From assembly GCA_035487295.1 (NCBI GenBank), contig DATHMH010000034.1, forward strand, positions 62,001 to 126,000: a DNA stretch of 64,000 nucleotides, written 5' to 3'. The stretch's first letter is position 1. Each line of letters starts with the position of its first letter. Made by a program: the position numbers and the translations under genes. The DNA comes from QIAW01 sp035487295. Its GTDB lineage: Bacteria; Acidobacteriota; Terriglobia; Terriglobales; Acidobacteriaceae. Under the pieces are notes generated by a model that was not told where the DNA came from, ran no database searches, and saw only the letters and a program-made list of their open reading frames with translations. Shown here in pieces: positions 8,698 to 16,097 of this stretch.

Positions 8698-10935
8698 ATG
8701 GCAAGAGCCCAGCTAAAAGCGAGCCGCGAAACCGCTCCGCCCCAAAAATCTTCCGGGGTCACGCCGGCCAGCTGGCTCTACACTCCCGCGCTCGACCTCA
8801 TTGTAGGTTGTGGAGCCTGGTCAGCGCCGCTGCTGCTGGTGACGTATGCGGTGTCACAATCCAGCGCTGCGGGCATGGCCATGGTTTTTTATGCGCTGGC
8901 GCTGGTCTTCAACTATCCGCACTTCATGGCGACTATTTACCGCGCCTATGGTACGCGTGAAGATTTTTCTAAATATCGCGTCTTCACAGTCCACATCACG
9001 GCGCTTTTGGTGCTGACGGCCATTCTTACGCACGCCTCATTCAAGCTGCTGCCCTGGGTTTTTACGCTCTACATCAACTGGAGCCCCTGGCATTATTCCG
9101 GCCAGAATTACGGATTGCTCATGATGTTTGCCCGGCGCAACGGCGCCACTTCTGCCAGCGCGGTGCGGCGTGCGCTTTATGGCGCATTTCTGATTTCGTA
9201 TCTCATGTTGCTGATCAGCTTCAATACCGGAGTATCACAGGTGCCGTTGGTGCTTTCTCTGGGGATTCCGGCGCAGATCAGCTTTTGGAGCAGAATCGCC
9301 TGCGGAGTTATCTTCGCTTTGCTCGGCGGTTTCGCGTTTTACCATTTGATCCGCCAGACCAGCTTGCGGGCCATGCTCGCGCCGCTTACGCTTTTTTCCA
9401 CGCAGATTCTCTGGTTTGTTCTGCCCCACATTCTGGAATTCGGCATCGGTTGGAAGCGGCCGCAAACTCTCTACAGCAGCGGGATGCTGGCGGTAATGCA
9501 CTCGGCGCAATATTTGTGGGTGACCAGTTACTACGCCCGGCGCGAAGCCGGAACGCTCGCGGTCGCCAAACCCGGCTGGAGCCTGTGGAGATATTTCGCC
9601 ACGCTGACGGCGGGGGGAATTGCGCTGTTCATCCCCGGTCCATGGCTGGTGAGCTACGCCTTTCATTACGACATTACCGTCAGCTTGTTGATCTTCACCG
9701 CGCTGGTGAACATCCATCATTTCATCCTCGACGGAGCCATCTGGAAGTTGCGTGACGGACGCATTGCCGCACTTTTGCTCAATACCCGCGAACCCGTCGG
9801 CGAAGAGAATAGTGAATCGGTTCTTGGCGGGGCCACGCGCTGGCTGCGGGGAAGCACCTCAGCTGCGCGCGCGCTGCGCATTGCCGCCATGTTGGTCCTT
9901 TTTCTTTGGGGAGGCATCGAGGTTGTCCGCTACAGCCTCAGCTTCAACGGCAACGAGATTTCGAGCCTGATGCGCGCCCTGCGGCTCGATCCGTACGATG
10001 CCAGCGCGCAAACCCGCATTGCCGGCGGCGAAGCCGATGCCGGCGACTGGCAGGCCGCCGAAGCCGCGTTGCGCAAAGCTATTGCTGTGAATCCTCGCAG
10101 GCCCGGCCCCCAGATCGAGCTGGGCCGCGCATTGATTGAGCACGGGCAGTACGAGGAAGCGTACGCGCAATACCGGCAAATAGCTGTCTTGTTTCCCGAC
10201 GATGCCGATGCGCTTACCAATTTGGGAACGCTCGCCGAACGGCTTGGGCACGAGGATGAAGCCATCGCAAGCTGGCAGCGTGCCCTGCAGGCAGATCCCG
10301 CAAGAATCGGAGTGCATCTGTTGCTGGCCGAGGCTTTGCAGAAGCAATCTAAACCCGAACTCGCCTCCGCCCATTATGAGGAATACTTCCGGCAAGTGCT
10401 GGCCCATCCCGAACTGCGGCCCGAGCCTAAGCTATTGATTCCGATATTGTTGAAGTGCGCCAGTCTCAATGCTGAACTTGGCCGCACCGACGTAGCGATT
10501 ACGAACTACAAGTTGGCGGCAGACATCGCCGGAAAAAACCACGAACCTGACCTCGAGGGCCAGGCCTATGCCTCTGCGGCTGAGCTGCAAGCCAAAGCCG
10601 GAAACGCAGCTGTGGCCGCGCGTTCCTATCAGCAAGCCATTGTGGCCGATGCTGCCAGCGGCGACCAGCGCAACCAGGCCAAAGATTGGTTCAACTACGG
10701 GCAGCTCCTCCGCCAGCGCCACCTCACGCGCCTTGCCTACGCCTGCTTATTAAAATCTGAGGATCTGCTCCACCAGGGCGCGCCCTCTCCGGAACTCGAA
10801 ACTGCCACCGCTTCGCGCCGGCAACTCGAGACCGAGTTGGGAAGAGAATCGGCCGGCGTCCGCCGCGATTTGTCCAATGTGCTCGCCCAGGCGACGGTGC
10901 TCGAGCCCAAGGACTTTCCGAAAGTGGCAAACTAG
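8698..10935 (+). CDS. Polytopic membrane protein with C-terminal TPR repeats
   Basis: The 745-residue product has about ten membrane helices in its first 400 residues (LDLIVGCGAWSAPLLLV, YINWSPWHYSGQNYGLLMMFARR, FVLPHILEFGIGWKRPQTLY, NIHHFILDGAIWKL). After one more helix near WGGIEVVRYSLSF it carries a periplasmic or cytosolic run of tetratricopeptide repeats (ALRKAIAVNPRRPGPQIELGRAL, AIASWQRALQADPARIGVHL and others). Histidines in HFMATIYRAYG, WHYSG and NIHHF lie within membrane segments and may bind a metal. I cannot name a function. The start at 8698 gives MARAQLKASRE; an earlier ATG at 8638 is less likely. It follows mnmG by 87 bp and may share its transcript. Confidence 0.75.
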   Translation: MARAQLKASRETAPPQKSSGVTPASWLYTPALDLIVGCGAWSAPLLLVTYAVSQSSAAGMAMVFYALALVFNYPHFMATIYRAYGTREDFSKYRVFTVHITALLVLTAILTHASFKLLPWVFTLYINWSPWHYSGQNYGLLMMFARRNGATSASAVRRALYGAFLISYLMLLISFNTGVSQVPLVLSLGIPAQISFWSRIACGVIFALLGGFAFYHLIRQTSLRAMLAPLTLFSTQILWFVLPHILEFGIGWKRPQTLYSSGMLAVMHSAQYLWVTSYYARREAGTLAVAKPGWSLWRYFATLTAGGIALFIPGPWLVSYAFHYDITVSLLIFTALVNIHHFILDGAIWKLRDGRIAALLLNTREPVGEENSESVLGGATRWLRGSTSAARALRIAAMLVLFLWGGIEVVRYSLSFNGNEISSLMRALRLDPYDASAQTRIAGGEADAGDWQAAEAALRKAIAVNPRRPGPQIELGRALIEHGQYEEAYAQYRQIAVLFPDDADALTNLGTLAERLGHEDEAIASWQRALQADPARIGVHLLLAEALQKQSKPELASAHYEEYFRQVLAHPELRPEPKLLIPILLKCASLNAELGRTDVAITNYKLAADIAGKNHEPDLEGQAYASAAELQAKAGNAAVAARSYQQAIVADAASGDQRNQAKDWFNYGQLLRQRHLTRLAYACLLKSEDLLHQGAPSPELETATASRRQLETELGRESAGVRRDLSNVLAQATVLEPKDFPKVAN

Positions 10936-11036
10936 CAGCTATAATTTTTAAGCTTACGGCTTCGAGCATCGGTCTGGAAGTATTCAGCGTTCTTTCATCA
11001 TCACAATCTAATGTCGTAGGGATCGAGGAGTGGACC

Positions 11037-12038
11037 ATGATGAGAAGAAAAGCCGGCCCCGTACACGCAATTCTTTTTTTGATTCTTGCCGCACTCGCTC
11101 ACGCGCAACAATCTGCTCCACTGCGGCTGGAGAAGACAATTCCACTGCCCAACATAGAAGGCCGCATTGATCACATGGCGGCCGACGTGGAAAATCAGCG
11201 TCTTTTTGTGGCCGCGCTGGGCAATAACACGGTAGAGGTTGTTGATATCAAGAGTGGCAAGGTGGTGCAAACGATCGGCGGGCTGGCCGAGCCGCAAGGT
11301 ATTGTTTACCAGCCGGAAAAGAAACTCTTGTGGATCGCCAACGGCGAAGACGGCACGGTGCGGATCTTCGACGCGCAAACATGGAAGCTGGTGCGCTCGA
11401 TTCCCCTTGGCGGCGACGCCGATAATATCCGCCGGGACGCGGCATCGCAGCGCATTTATGTGGGATACGGCAGCGGAGGGCTGGCTGGCTTCGATGCCCA
11501 GGAGAACAAAGTAGCAGATATAAAATTAGACGCCCATCCCGAATCGTTCCAGCTTGAGAAGAATGGTTCCCGGATTTTTGTGAACCTGCCCAATTCCAAA
11601 AAGATCGCGGTCATTGATCGCGCCAAGTCCGCTGTCATAGCTAGCTGGGCAACTGACGACGCCGCGTCGAACTTTCCTATGGCACTGGATGAAGCCGAAG
11701 CCGATAGCCGGCTCTTCGTTGTCTGCCGCAGGCCCGCCGTGCTGCTGGTACTGGATACAAAGTCCGGCGACGTCGTGGCTAAACTGCCGGCCATCGGCGA
11801 CTCCGACGATGTTTTTTACGATTCAAAGCGCAAGCGAATCTATGCCTCGGGCGGCGAGGGAGCGATTTTTGTCTACCAGCAACAAGACCCCGGCCACTAC
11901 AGCAAAATTGCCCAAATTGGTACCGTGAAGGGTGCGCGCACCAGTCTTTTTGTCCCCGAGCTGGACCGACTGTTTCTTGCCGTGCGGCGCGAGGGACAAA
12001 ATGCCGCTTCCATTCAAGTCTATGAGGTAACGCAGTAG
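11037..12038 (+). CDS. Secreted YncE-like beta-propeller protein (first of tandem pair)
   Basis: This 333-residue protein has a signal peptide ending ALAHAQ (about residue 24) and then seven-bladed YVTN/YncE-type repeats such as NNTVEVVDIKSGKVVQTIGG, EDGTVRIFDAQTWKLVRSI and RPAVLLVLDTKSGDVVAKLP. Such propellers act as periplasmic binding scaffolds; no enzyme motif is visible. GAGGAG at 11025-11030 gives a good ribosome binding site for the ATG at 11037. The neighbouring gene is a diverged duplicate, beginning 49 bp downstream, so the two are probably one operon. Confidence 0.82.
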   Translation: MMRRKAGPVHAILFLILAALAHAQQSAPLRLEKTIPLPNIEGRIDHMAADVENQRLFVAALGNNTVEVVDIKSGKVVQTIGGLAEPQGIVYQPEKKLLWIANGEDGTVRIFDAQTWKLVRSIPLGGDADNIRRDAASQRIYVGYGSGGLAGFDAQENKVADIKLDAHPESFQLEKNGSRIFVNLPNSKKIAVIDRAKSAVIASWATDDAASNFPMALDEAEADSRLFVVCRRPAVLLVLDTKSGDVVAKLPAIGDSDDVFYDSKRKRIYASGGEGAIFVYQQQDPGHYSKIAQIGTVKGARTSLFVPELDRLFLAVRREGQNAASIQVYEVTQ

Positions 12039-12087
12039 CGCCGCACATTCATGCGACAACACAGTGCAACAAACCTGACGAGGGCTT

Positions 12088-13080
12088 ATGAAAAACAATC
12101 TGCTTCTGCTGGCTGCCATTTTCATCTGCTTTGTTTGCCCACTGTCCGCCCAGGAGAAAAATACTTTAACTCTCACACAGACGATTTCGTTGCCCAAGGT
12201 TCAAGGCGGATTCAATCACATGTCGGTGGACGCGGAGCACCAGCGGCTTTTTGCAGCAGCGCCCACCAACAAAACTCTGGAGATCATTGATCTGAGTTCG
12301 GGCAAACCGTGGCGCAGCCTGGAAGGAGAAAAGCCCGCGGCAGCGCGCTACGCACCAGAGTTTAATCAACTCTATGTTCCGCGCGGCCAGAGTCTCTACA
12401 TTTACGACGGCACGACATTTGACCTGGTTACCAAGGTTGACCTCGAGAGCAATCTGGATGAGCTGCAATATAACGCCGGAGCAAAACAACTCTATGTGGG
12501 CTGCATGACTGCCGATAAGACCGGCATCGCCGTCATTGCCATTCCGGAAGGCAAGCTGCTCGGAAAGATCCTGCTGCCCGCCAAGCCCCAGGGAATTATT
12601 GTGGAGCAAAAAGGAGAAAGGATTTTTGCCAACATGCCCAGCTTGAAACAAATCGCGGTGATGGACCGCGACAAGCGCGCCCTTTTGGATACCTGGCCGC
12701 TAACGGACATTCAGGGCAACACTCCCATCGCGCTCGATGAGGCCCGCAATCGCCTGTTCGTTGGCGCACGCCAGCCCGCGCAGTTGGCGGTATTCAATAC
12801 GGCCACCGGCAAGCTCGTGGCCAGGGTTGACATCAACAGCGATACGGACGATCTTTTCTACGATCCCGCGCACAAGCGCGTTTATGTCTCCTGCGGCGAG
12901 GGTTTTATTGATGTCATCGCGCAGCGCGACGCCAATCATTATCAGTTGCTGGAGCGCATTCCCACCATTGTCGGAGCCAGGACCTCTACTTTCGCGGGCC
13001 AGTTGAATGGCTTTTATCTGGGAGTGCCACGGCGGGGGGACGATTCCGCACAGATTCGCGTTTTCAAAACGGGAAAATGA
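12088..13080 (+). CDS. Secreted YncE-like beta-propeller protein (second of tandem pair)
   Basis: The 330-residue product is a paralogue of its upstream neighbour: same signal-peptide design (ending PLSAQ), the same opening with a GxxNHMSVD.E.QRLF motif against GRIDHMAADVENQRLF, and the same ending GART..F...L...YLGV.R. The repeats TNKTLEIIDLSSGKPW and QPAQLAVFNTATGKLVARV are propeller blades. GAGGG precedes the ATG. The ligand or partner is unknown. About 220 bp downstream the Y RNA cluster begins. Confidence 0.82.
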   Translation: MKNNLLLLAAIFICFVCPLSAQEKNTLTLTQTISLPKVQGGFNHMSVDAEHQRLFAAAPTNKTLEIIDLSSGKPWRSLEGEKPAAARYAPEFNQLYVPRGQSLYIYDGTTFDLVTKVDLESNLDELQYNAGAKQLYVGCMTADKTGIAVIAIPEGKLLGKILLPAKPQGIIVEQKGERIFANMPSLKQIAVMDRDKRALLDTWPLTDIQGNTPIALDEARNRLFVGARQPAQLAVFNTATGKLVARVDINSDTDDLFYDPAHKRVYVSCGEGFIDVIAQRDANHYQLLERIPTIVGARTSTFAGQLNGFYLGVPRRGDDSAQIRVFKTGK

Positions 13081-13304
13081 TCCGGAAACGCTATACCGTT
13101 TACTGTGCCTGTGCAGCCAGTCAAAGTATAGTAAGTAGCGCAACACCCTTCAGCCCTTAAGCTCCCCGTCCGAGGGTTTATATCTGCATCTGAACCGCAA
13201 TTTTTCTCAACTCGCTGCTTTGACTTGCAAAAATCCCGCGACTATGGCATTCTACTTACCTCCCAATAAGGGAATCTGTATTATGACGTTACGCAAACAC
13301 AATT

Positions 13305-13372
13305 CGATCATGAGGTCCGGCGGCAGTACCTTCGCCGTTATGGATCGACTGCGGACGTCGTTCCCGTATTCG
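13305..13372 (+). ncRNA. Possible degenerate Y RNA-like element
   Basis: A weak copy of the pattern seen in the five elements that follow: AGG, about ten bases, then GTACCTTCG, and a late GTCGTTCCCG resembling TTGTTCCCC. The outer stem is imperfect (about seven of ten pairs). It may be a decayed copy or chance. Confidence 0.25.
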
Positions 13373-13417
13373 CGGTAATGTACGACTTCCGCTAAACGAT
13401 TCCATACATTGAACTTC

Positions 13418-13487
13418 GCTGGGTGGCGCAGGCCACGGTTCCTTCGACTATTACTCGACTAAGCCCGTAGCCGTTCTTTCTCCCAGC
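13418..13487 (+). ncRNA. Y RNA-like element A (no tRNA module)
   Basis: The outer stem GCTGGG (13418-13423) pairs with CCCAGC (13482-13487). TGG at 13424-13426 is followed after exactly 10 nt by GGTTCCTTCG (13437-13446), one base off the consensus GGTTACTTCG. The 3' side GTTCTTTCTCCC is a poorer match to TTGTTCCCC than in the other copies. No T-arm or D-arm is visible. It reads in the same direction as the Ro60 gene. Confidence 0.55.
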
Positions 13488-13494
13488 AATAAAT

Positions 13495-13596
13495 CCGGGT
13501 CAGTGGTGAAGAAAACGGGTACTTCTTCTGGTAGCGCTGCTTAACCGCGGCGGGGGTTCGACTCCCCAAGGCCGTCTTCAGTTGTTCCCTGATCGG
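13495..13596 (+). ncRNA. Y RNA-like element B with a T-arm-like hairpin
   Basis: The outer strands CCGGGTCAG (13495-13503) and CTGATCGG (13589-13596) pair with one bulged G. TGG (13504-13506), 10 nt and GGGTACTTC (13517-13525) form the 5' block; TTGTTC (13582-13587) is the 3' block. The interior holds GGGG, a TTCGACT loop and CCCC (13553-13567), a tRNA T-arm with a perfect B-box GGTTCGACTCC, inside a CGGC/GCCG stem. No D-arm follows it. It is an intermediate form between A/D and C/E. Confidence 0.65.
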
Positions 13597-13641
13597 TTAT
13601 TCGGAATTGCAAACACGGAAAGGCGTGCAGGCAGTGAGGTC

Positions 13642-13663
13642 GAGGCGTAGCTTGCTCCGTCTC
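13642..13663. repeat. Hairpin repeat, GAGACGTAGC family
   Basis: Arms GAGGCGTAGC and GCTCCGTCTC, variants of the 2184-2205 element, lie in the spacer between Y RNA-like elements B and C. Confidence 0.6.
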
Positions 13664-13681
13664 CAGTTATTACAACGTTTC

Positions 13682-13817
13682 GGCCGGTGGCGTAGACGAT
13701 GGTTACTTCGCCTTGAGAGCGGGAGGTCGCAGGTTCGATTCCTGCCGCGGCATGTTTGTGGCCGCGTAGCTCAGTGGATAGAGCGCCTAATGTGCCTTTG
13801 TCGCTTGTTCCCCGGCC
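13682..13817 (+). ncRNA. yrlA: Y RNA (YrlA-like) element C with a circularly permuted tRNA module
   Basis: The outer stem GGCCGG (13682-13687) pairs with CCGGCC (13812-13817). TGG, 10 nt and GGTTACTTCG (13701-13710) form the 5' Ro60-side block; TTGTTC (13805-13810) is the 3' block. Inside, in order: T-arm GCAGG-TTCGATT-CCTGC (13729-13745), an acceptor-like stem CGCGGC/GCCGCG (13746-13766) closed by a 9-nt loop, and D-arm GCTC-AGTGGATA-GAGC (13769-13784). This is a tRNA opened at the anticodon arm and closed at the acceptor end, as published for bacterial YrlA. It is therefore not an ordinary tRNA gene. The Cys-rich protein gene starts 58 bp after it. Confidence 0.85.
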
Positions 13818-13875
13818 AGTCAAGGTCAACCATCAGCCGAGGTGCGTGCGCGCCTTGTTTATAAAGCAAAATGTT

Positions 13876-14193
13876 ATGGGAAACTTGAAAGTTCAAAATG
13901 GAACGCCGGTGGGCAACGAATCCATGTGCAGCACGTGCCGCTACGCGCGCATCATCAAAGGGTTCTCGGAAAGTGAAGAGATTGTTTTCTGCGAGTTGTC
14001 GTATCAATCGTTTCGGGTGCCGTTCCGCGTGCGCGAATGCTCCGAATATGACGACAAACGCCTGCCACGGAGGTATGAGATGGAAAAAATTGCTTACATC
14101 CTGCTCTCAAAAACAGTAGGACGCGATATTGGATTTGTCACGCCCAATGAGTTTAAGAAACTGGAAGGCGAAAACGCGGGAGTTCTTCCGTAA
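13876..14193 (+). CDS. Four-cysteine protein embedded in the Y RNA cluster, unknown function
   Basis: I do not recognise this 105-residue protein. It has CSTC (C18, C21) followed by VFCELSY (C39) and RECSEYDD (C55), a spacing that could make one zinc site of the CxxC-C-C type, and a basic middle (RYARIIKGF, RVPFRVRE). No signal peptide or membrane segment is seen. Its location is striking: Y RNA element C ends 58 bp upstream and element D begins 7 bp after its stop codon, with Ro60 further down on the same strand. A role with the Ro60 RNP is possible but inferred from position only. The ATG at 13876 was chosen because the frame upstream reads through the structured RNA. Confidence 0.65.
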   Translation: MGNLKVQNGTPVGNESMCSTCRYARIIKGFSESEEIVFCELSYQSFRVPFRVRECSEYDDKRLPRRYEMEKIAYILLSKTVGRDIGFVTPNEFKKLEGENAGVLP

Positions 14194-14200
14194 AAACAAA

Positions 14201-14287
14201 TTTGCCGGTGGTGGCAGAAAGGGTTACTTCGCGCTCGGCAAGGGGAGCTTTGTCAAGCAAAGTCTCTTTCGCTTGTTCCCCGGCGAA
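14201..14287 (+). ncRNA. Y RNA-like element D (short hairpin interior)
   Basis: TTTGCCGG (14201-14208) pairs with CCGGCGAA (14280-14287). TGG (14209-14211), 10 nt and GGTTACTTCG (14222-14231) form the 5' block; TTGTTC (14273-14278) the 3' block. The interior has only a hairpin (GCTTTG/CAAAGT), no tRNA arms. It begins 7 bp after the stop codon of the Cys-rich protein gene, so it probably lies in that transcript. Confidence 0.7.
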
Positions 14288-14302
14288 CAAAAACATTTGG
14301 TA

Positions 14303-14325
14303 GAGACGTAGCTCTGCTATGTCTC
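14303..14325. repeat. Hairpin repeat, GAGACGTAGC family
   Basis: Arms GAGACGTAGC and GCTATGTCTC separated by TCT, between Y RNA-like elements D and E. Confidence 0.7.
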
Positions 14326-14343
14326 TGTTGGAAGTCACGAAAT

Positions 14344-14481
14344 TTTTTCGGTGGCGAAGACAACGGTTACTTCGTAATCCGACGGCGCAGGTTCGATTCC
14401 TGCCGCAAACGCCTTTCAGGTGTGTGCGTAGCTTAACGCTAGAGCATCGGATCCCAACTGTGTCGCTTGTTCCCCGAGGAG
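14344..14481 (+). ncRNA. yrlA: Y RNA (YrlA-like) element E with a circularly permuted tRNA module, in the Ro60 leader
   Basis: The outer strands TTTTTCGG (14344-14351) and CCGAGGAG (14474-14481) pair with G-T wobbles. TGG, 10 nt and GGTTACTTCG (14365-14374) form the 5' block; TTGTTC (14467-14472) the 3' block. The interior repeats the permuted tRNA order: T-arm GCAGG-TTCGATT-CCTGC (14387-14403), a 10-bp acceptor-like stem with one mismatch (14404-14428), and D-arm GCTT-AACGCTA-GAGC (14431-14445). The stem ends 5 nt before the Ro60 ribosome binding site. Confidence 0.85.
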
Positions 14482-14486
14482 ATGAA

Positions 14487-14496
14487 AGAAGGAAAG
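14487..14496 (+). promoter_or_regulatory. Ribosome binding site of Ro60 next to a Y RNA stem
   Basis: AGAAGGAAAG lies 6 nt before the ATG at 14503 and decides that start over the upstream in-frame ATG at 14467, which falls inside Y RNA element E. Its closeness to the element's closing stem suggests translation could respond to Ro60 binding. Confidence 0.6.
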
Positions 14497-14502
14497 ACGA
14501 TT

Positions 14503-15822
14503 ATGGCAAAGCTGAATATGTTTAAGATCGGAAAATTCACCGTTAGTCCGCGTACTCATGAAGGCGCTCCCGCCAAGCGCATCACCGTGGAACAGGAGCT
14601 GCGCCGCTCGGTGCTGGCCTGCATGTTGTGGGAAGACCAGTTCTACGAAGACGGCGTCGAGATCGCCGGACGCATCCGCGAACTGGTGCCTAAGGTCGAG
14701 GCCGGGCGGGTGGCCGCGCTGGCGGTCGAGGCGCGCGAGAAGATGAAGCTGCGCCACGCTCCGCTGTTGCTGGTGCGCGAGATGGCGCGCCACAAGACGC
14801 ACCGCGCCTGGGTGGCTGAGACTCTGCAGCGCGTGATCCAGCGTGCTGATGAGCTCGCCGAGTTCGTTGCCATTTACTGGAAAGACGGCAAAGAAATCCT
14901 TTCCGCGCAGGTAAAGAAGGGGCTGGCGGGCGCATTCACCAAGTTCGACGCGTACGCGCTGGCCAAGTACAACCGTCCCGGGCCGGTCAAGCTGCGTGAC
15001 GTGCTGTTCTTGTGCCACGCCAAGCCGCTGGATGAGGCGCAGGCCGAAGTGTGGAAGCAGCTTGTAGAGGGAACGCTGGCTTCGCCCGATACCTGGGAGG
15101 TCGCGCTCTCGGCCGGTGCCGATAAGCGCGAAGCCTGGGAGCGCTTGCTGCGCGAGAACAAGCTCGGGGCGCTGGCCCTGCTCCGCAACCTGCGCAATAT
15201 GAAGGACGCCGATGTCGATCCGAACTTGGTAGGCCCGGCGTTGCGCGCGATGAAGACCGATCGTGTGCTGCCCTTCCGCTTCATCGCTGCCGCGCGTTAC
15301 GCGCCGCAGTGGGAGCAGGTGCTGGAGCAGGCCATGCTGAAAGCGCTGGCTTCGCAGGAGAAACTGCCTGGGGAGACAGTGTTGCTGGTAGATGTCTCCG
15401 GCAGCATGAATGCCGCGCTCTCGCGCCAGTCGGAGATGCAGCGCACCGACGCCGCCTATGGTCTGGCGGTGTTGCTGCGCGAGATCTGCGAGCAGGTGGT
15501 GATCTACACCTTCTCCGATAAGCTAGTTCGGGTGCCCACGCGCCAGGGTTTTGCCCTGCGTGACGCGCTCGAACACAGCCAGTCGCACAGCGGAACGTAT
15601 CTGGGCAAGGCGCTGGGCGAGTTCAAGGAAAATTACGACCGCGTGATCGTAATCACCGATGAGCAGTCGCACGACGCAGTGCCCAATCCGAAGGCGGCCG
15701 GCTACATGATCAACGTAGCCAGCTACAAGAATGGCGTCGGCTACGGCAAGTGGACGCACGTTGATGGCTGGAGCGAGGCTGTCGTCGCGTACATCCGCGA
15801 GTTGGAGAAGATGCCGGAATAA
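14503..15822 (+). CDS. rsr: Ro60 orthologue (Rsr), TROVE plus vWA domain protein
   Basis: This 439-residue protein is a bacterial Ro60. Ro60 is a ring of HEAT-like helices that binds Y RNAs on its outer surface and misfolded RNA ends in its central hole; in Deinococcus a Y RNA tethers it to PNPase for RNA decay and rRNA maturation. Residues 1-290 fit the all-helical TROVE domain (ITVEQELRRSVLACMLWEDQFYEDG, REMARHKTHRAWVAETL, LRNLRNM). Residues 291-439 are a vWA domain with an intact MIDAS: DVSGS (D297), T365 and D386 (VITDEQSHD). The gene follows five Y RNA-like elements. RtcB/RtcA, frequent neighbours elsewhere, are absent from the window. Confidence 0.92.
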   Translation: MAKLNMFKIGKFTVSPRTHEGAPAKRITVEQELRRSVLACMLWEDQFYEDGVEIAGRIRELVPKVEAGRVAALAVEAREKMKLRHAPLLLVREMARHKTHRAWVAETLQRVIQRADELAEFVAIYWKDGKEILSAQVKKGLAGAFTKFDAYALAKYNRPGPVKLRDVLFLCHAKPLDEAQAEVWKQLVEGTLASPDTWEVALSAGADKREAWERLLRENKLGALALLRNLRNMKDADVDPNLVGPALRAMKTDRVLPFRFIAAARYAPQWEQVLEQAMLKALASQEKLPGETVLLVDVSGSMNAALSRQSEMQRTDAAYGLAVLLREICEQVVIYTFSDKLVRVPTRQGFALRDALEHSQSHSGTYLGKALGEFKENYDRVIVITDEQSHDAVPNPKAAGYMINVASYKNGVGYGKWTHVDGWSEAVVAYIRELEKMPE

Positions 15823-15828
15823 GCAATG

Positions 15829-15860
15829 GAGGCGCAATTCCTTTTTGGAATTTGCGCCTC
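15829..15860 (+). terminator. Hairpin after Ro60
   Basis: GAGGCGCAATTCC (15829-15841) faces GGAATTTGCGCCTC (15847-15860) across a TTTTT loop, six bases after the Ro60 stop. There is no strong T-tract, so it may be an intrinsic terminator of weak type or a 3'-end stabiliser. Confidence 0.55.
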
Positions 15861-15949
15861 TGTGTTGGTTTTCGGGGCAGAGACGCAGCACAGAGCTTGT
15901 TTGGCTCTGTTGATATCCTCGAGAAGGTCCTCCCTTTTAAGAGTGTCAT

Positions 15950-15983
15950 CCTGATCCCGCGAAGCGGGAGAAGGATCTCCGAT
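15950..15983. repeat. Dispersed ATCCTGATCCCGCGAAGCGG-type element
   Basis: Contains CCCGC-GAA-GCGGG and ends GAAGGATCT. A half-copy of the same type ends the window (63968-64000, GATCCTTCCCC...CTCAGGGT) and a CCCGCAAAGCGGG core is at 20951-20965. Confidence 0.55.
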
Positions 15984-16097
15984 GAAGACTGGAATTACCC
16001 TCGGCCGTGATCGGATCGTACAGAATTTGTCCCTGACGAGTTTTAAGATGCGAGGATGTCAACAGAGCCAGACAATCTCTGGTTCCAAGGCTTGATT

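Noticed and set aside
13729..13784. A normal tRNA gene, from clear T-arm and D-arm sequences
   Set aside because: The arms are in reverse order, there is no anticodon arm or CCA-side pairing, and they sit inside a Y RNA-type closing stem.
13756..13875. N-terminal extension of the four-cysteine protein
   Set aside because: It reads through the acceptor-like stem, D-arm and closing stem of Y RNA element C and has no protein character; the ATG at 13876 is better.
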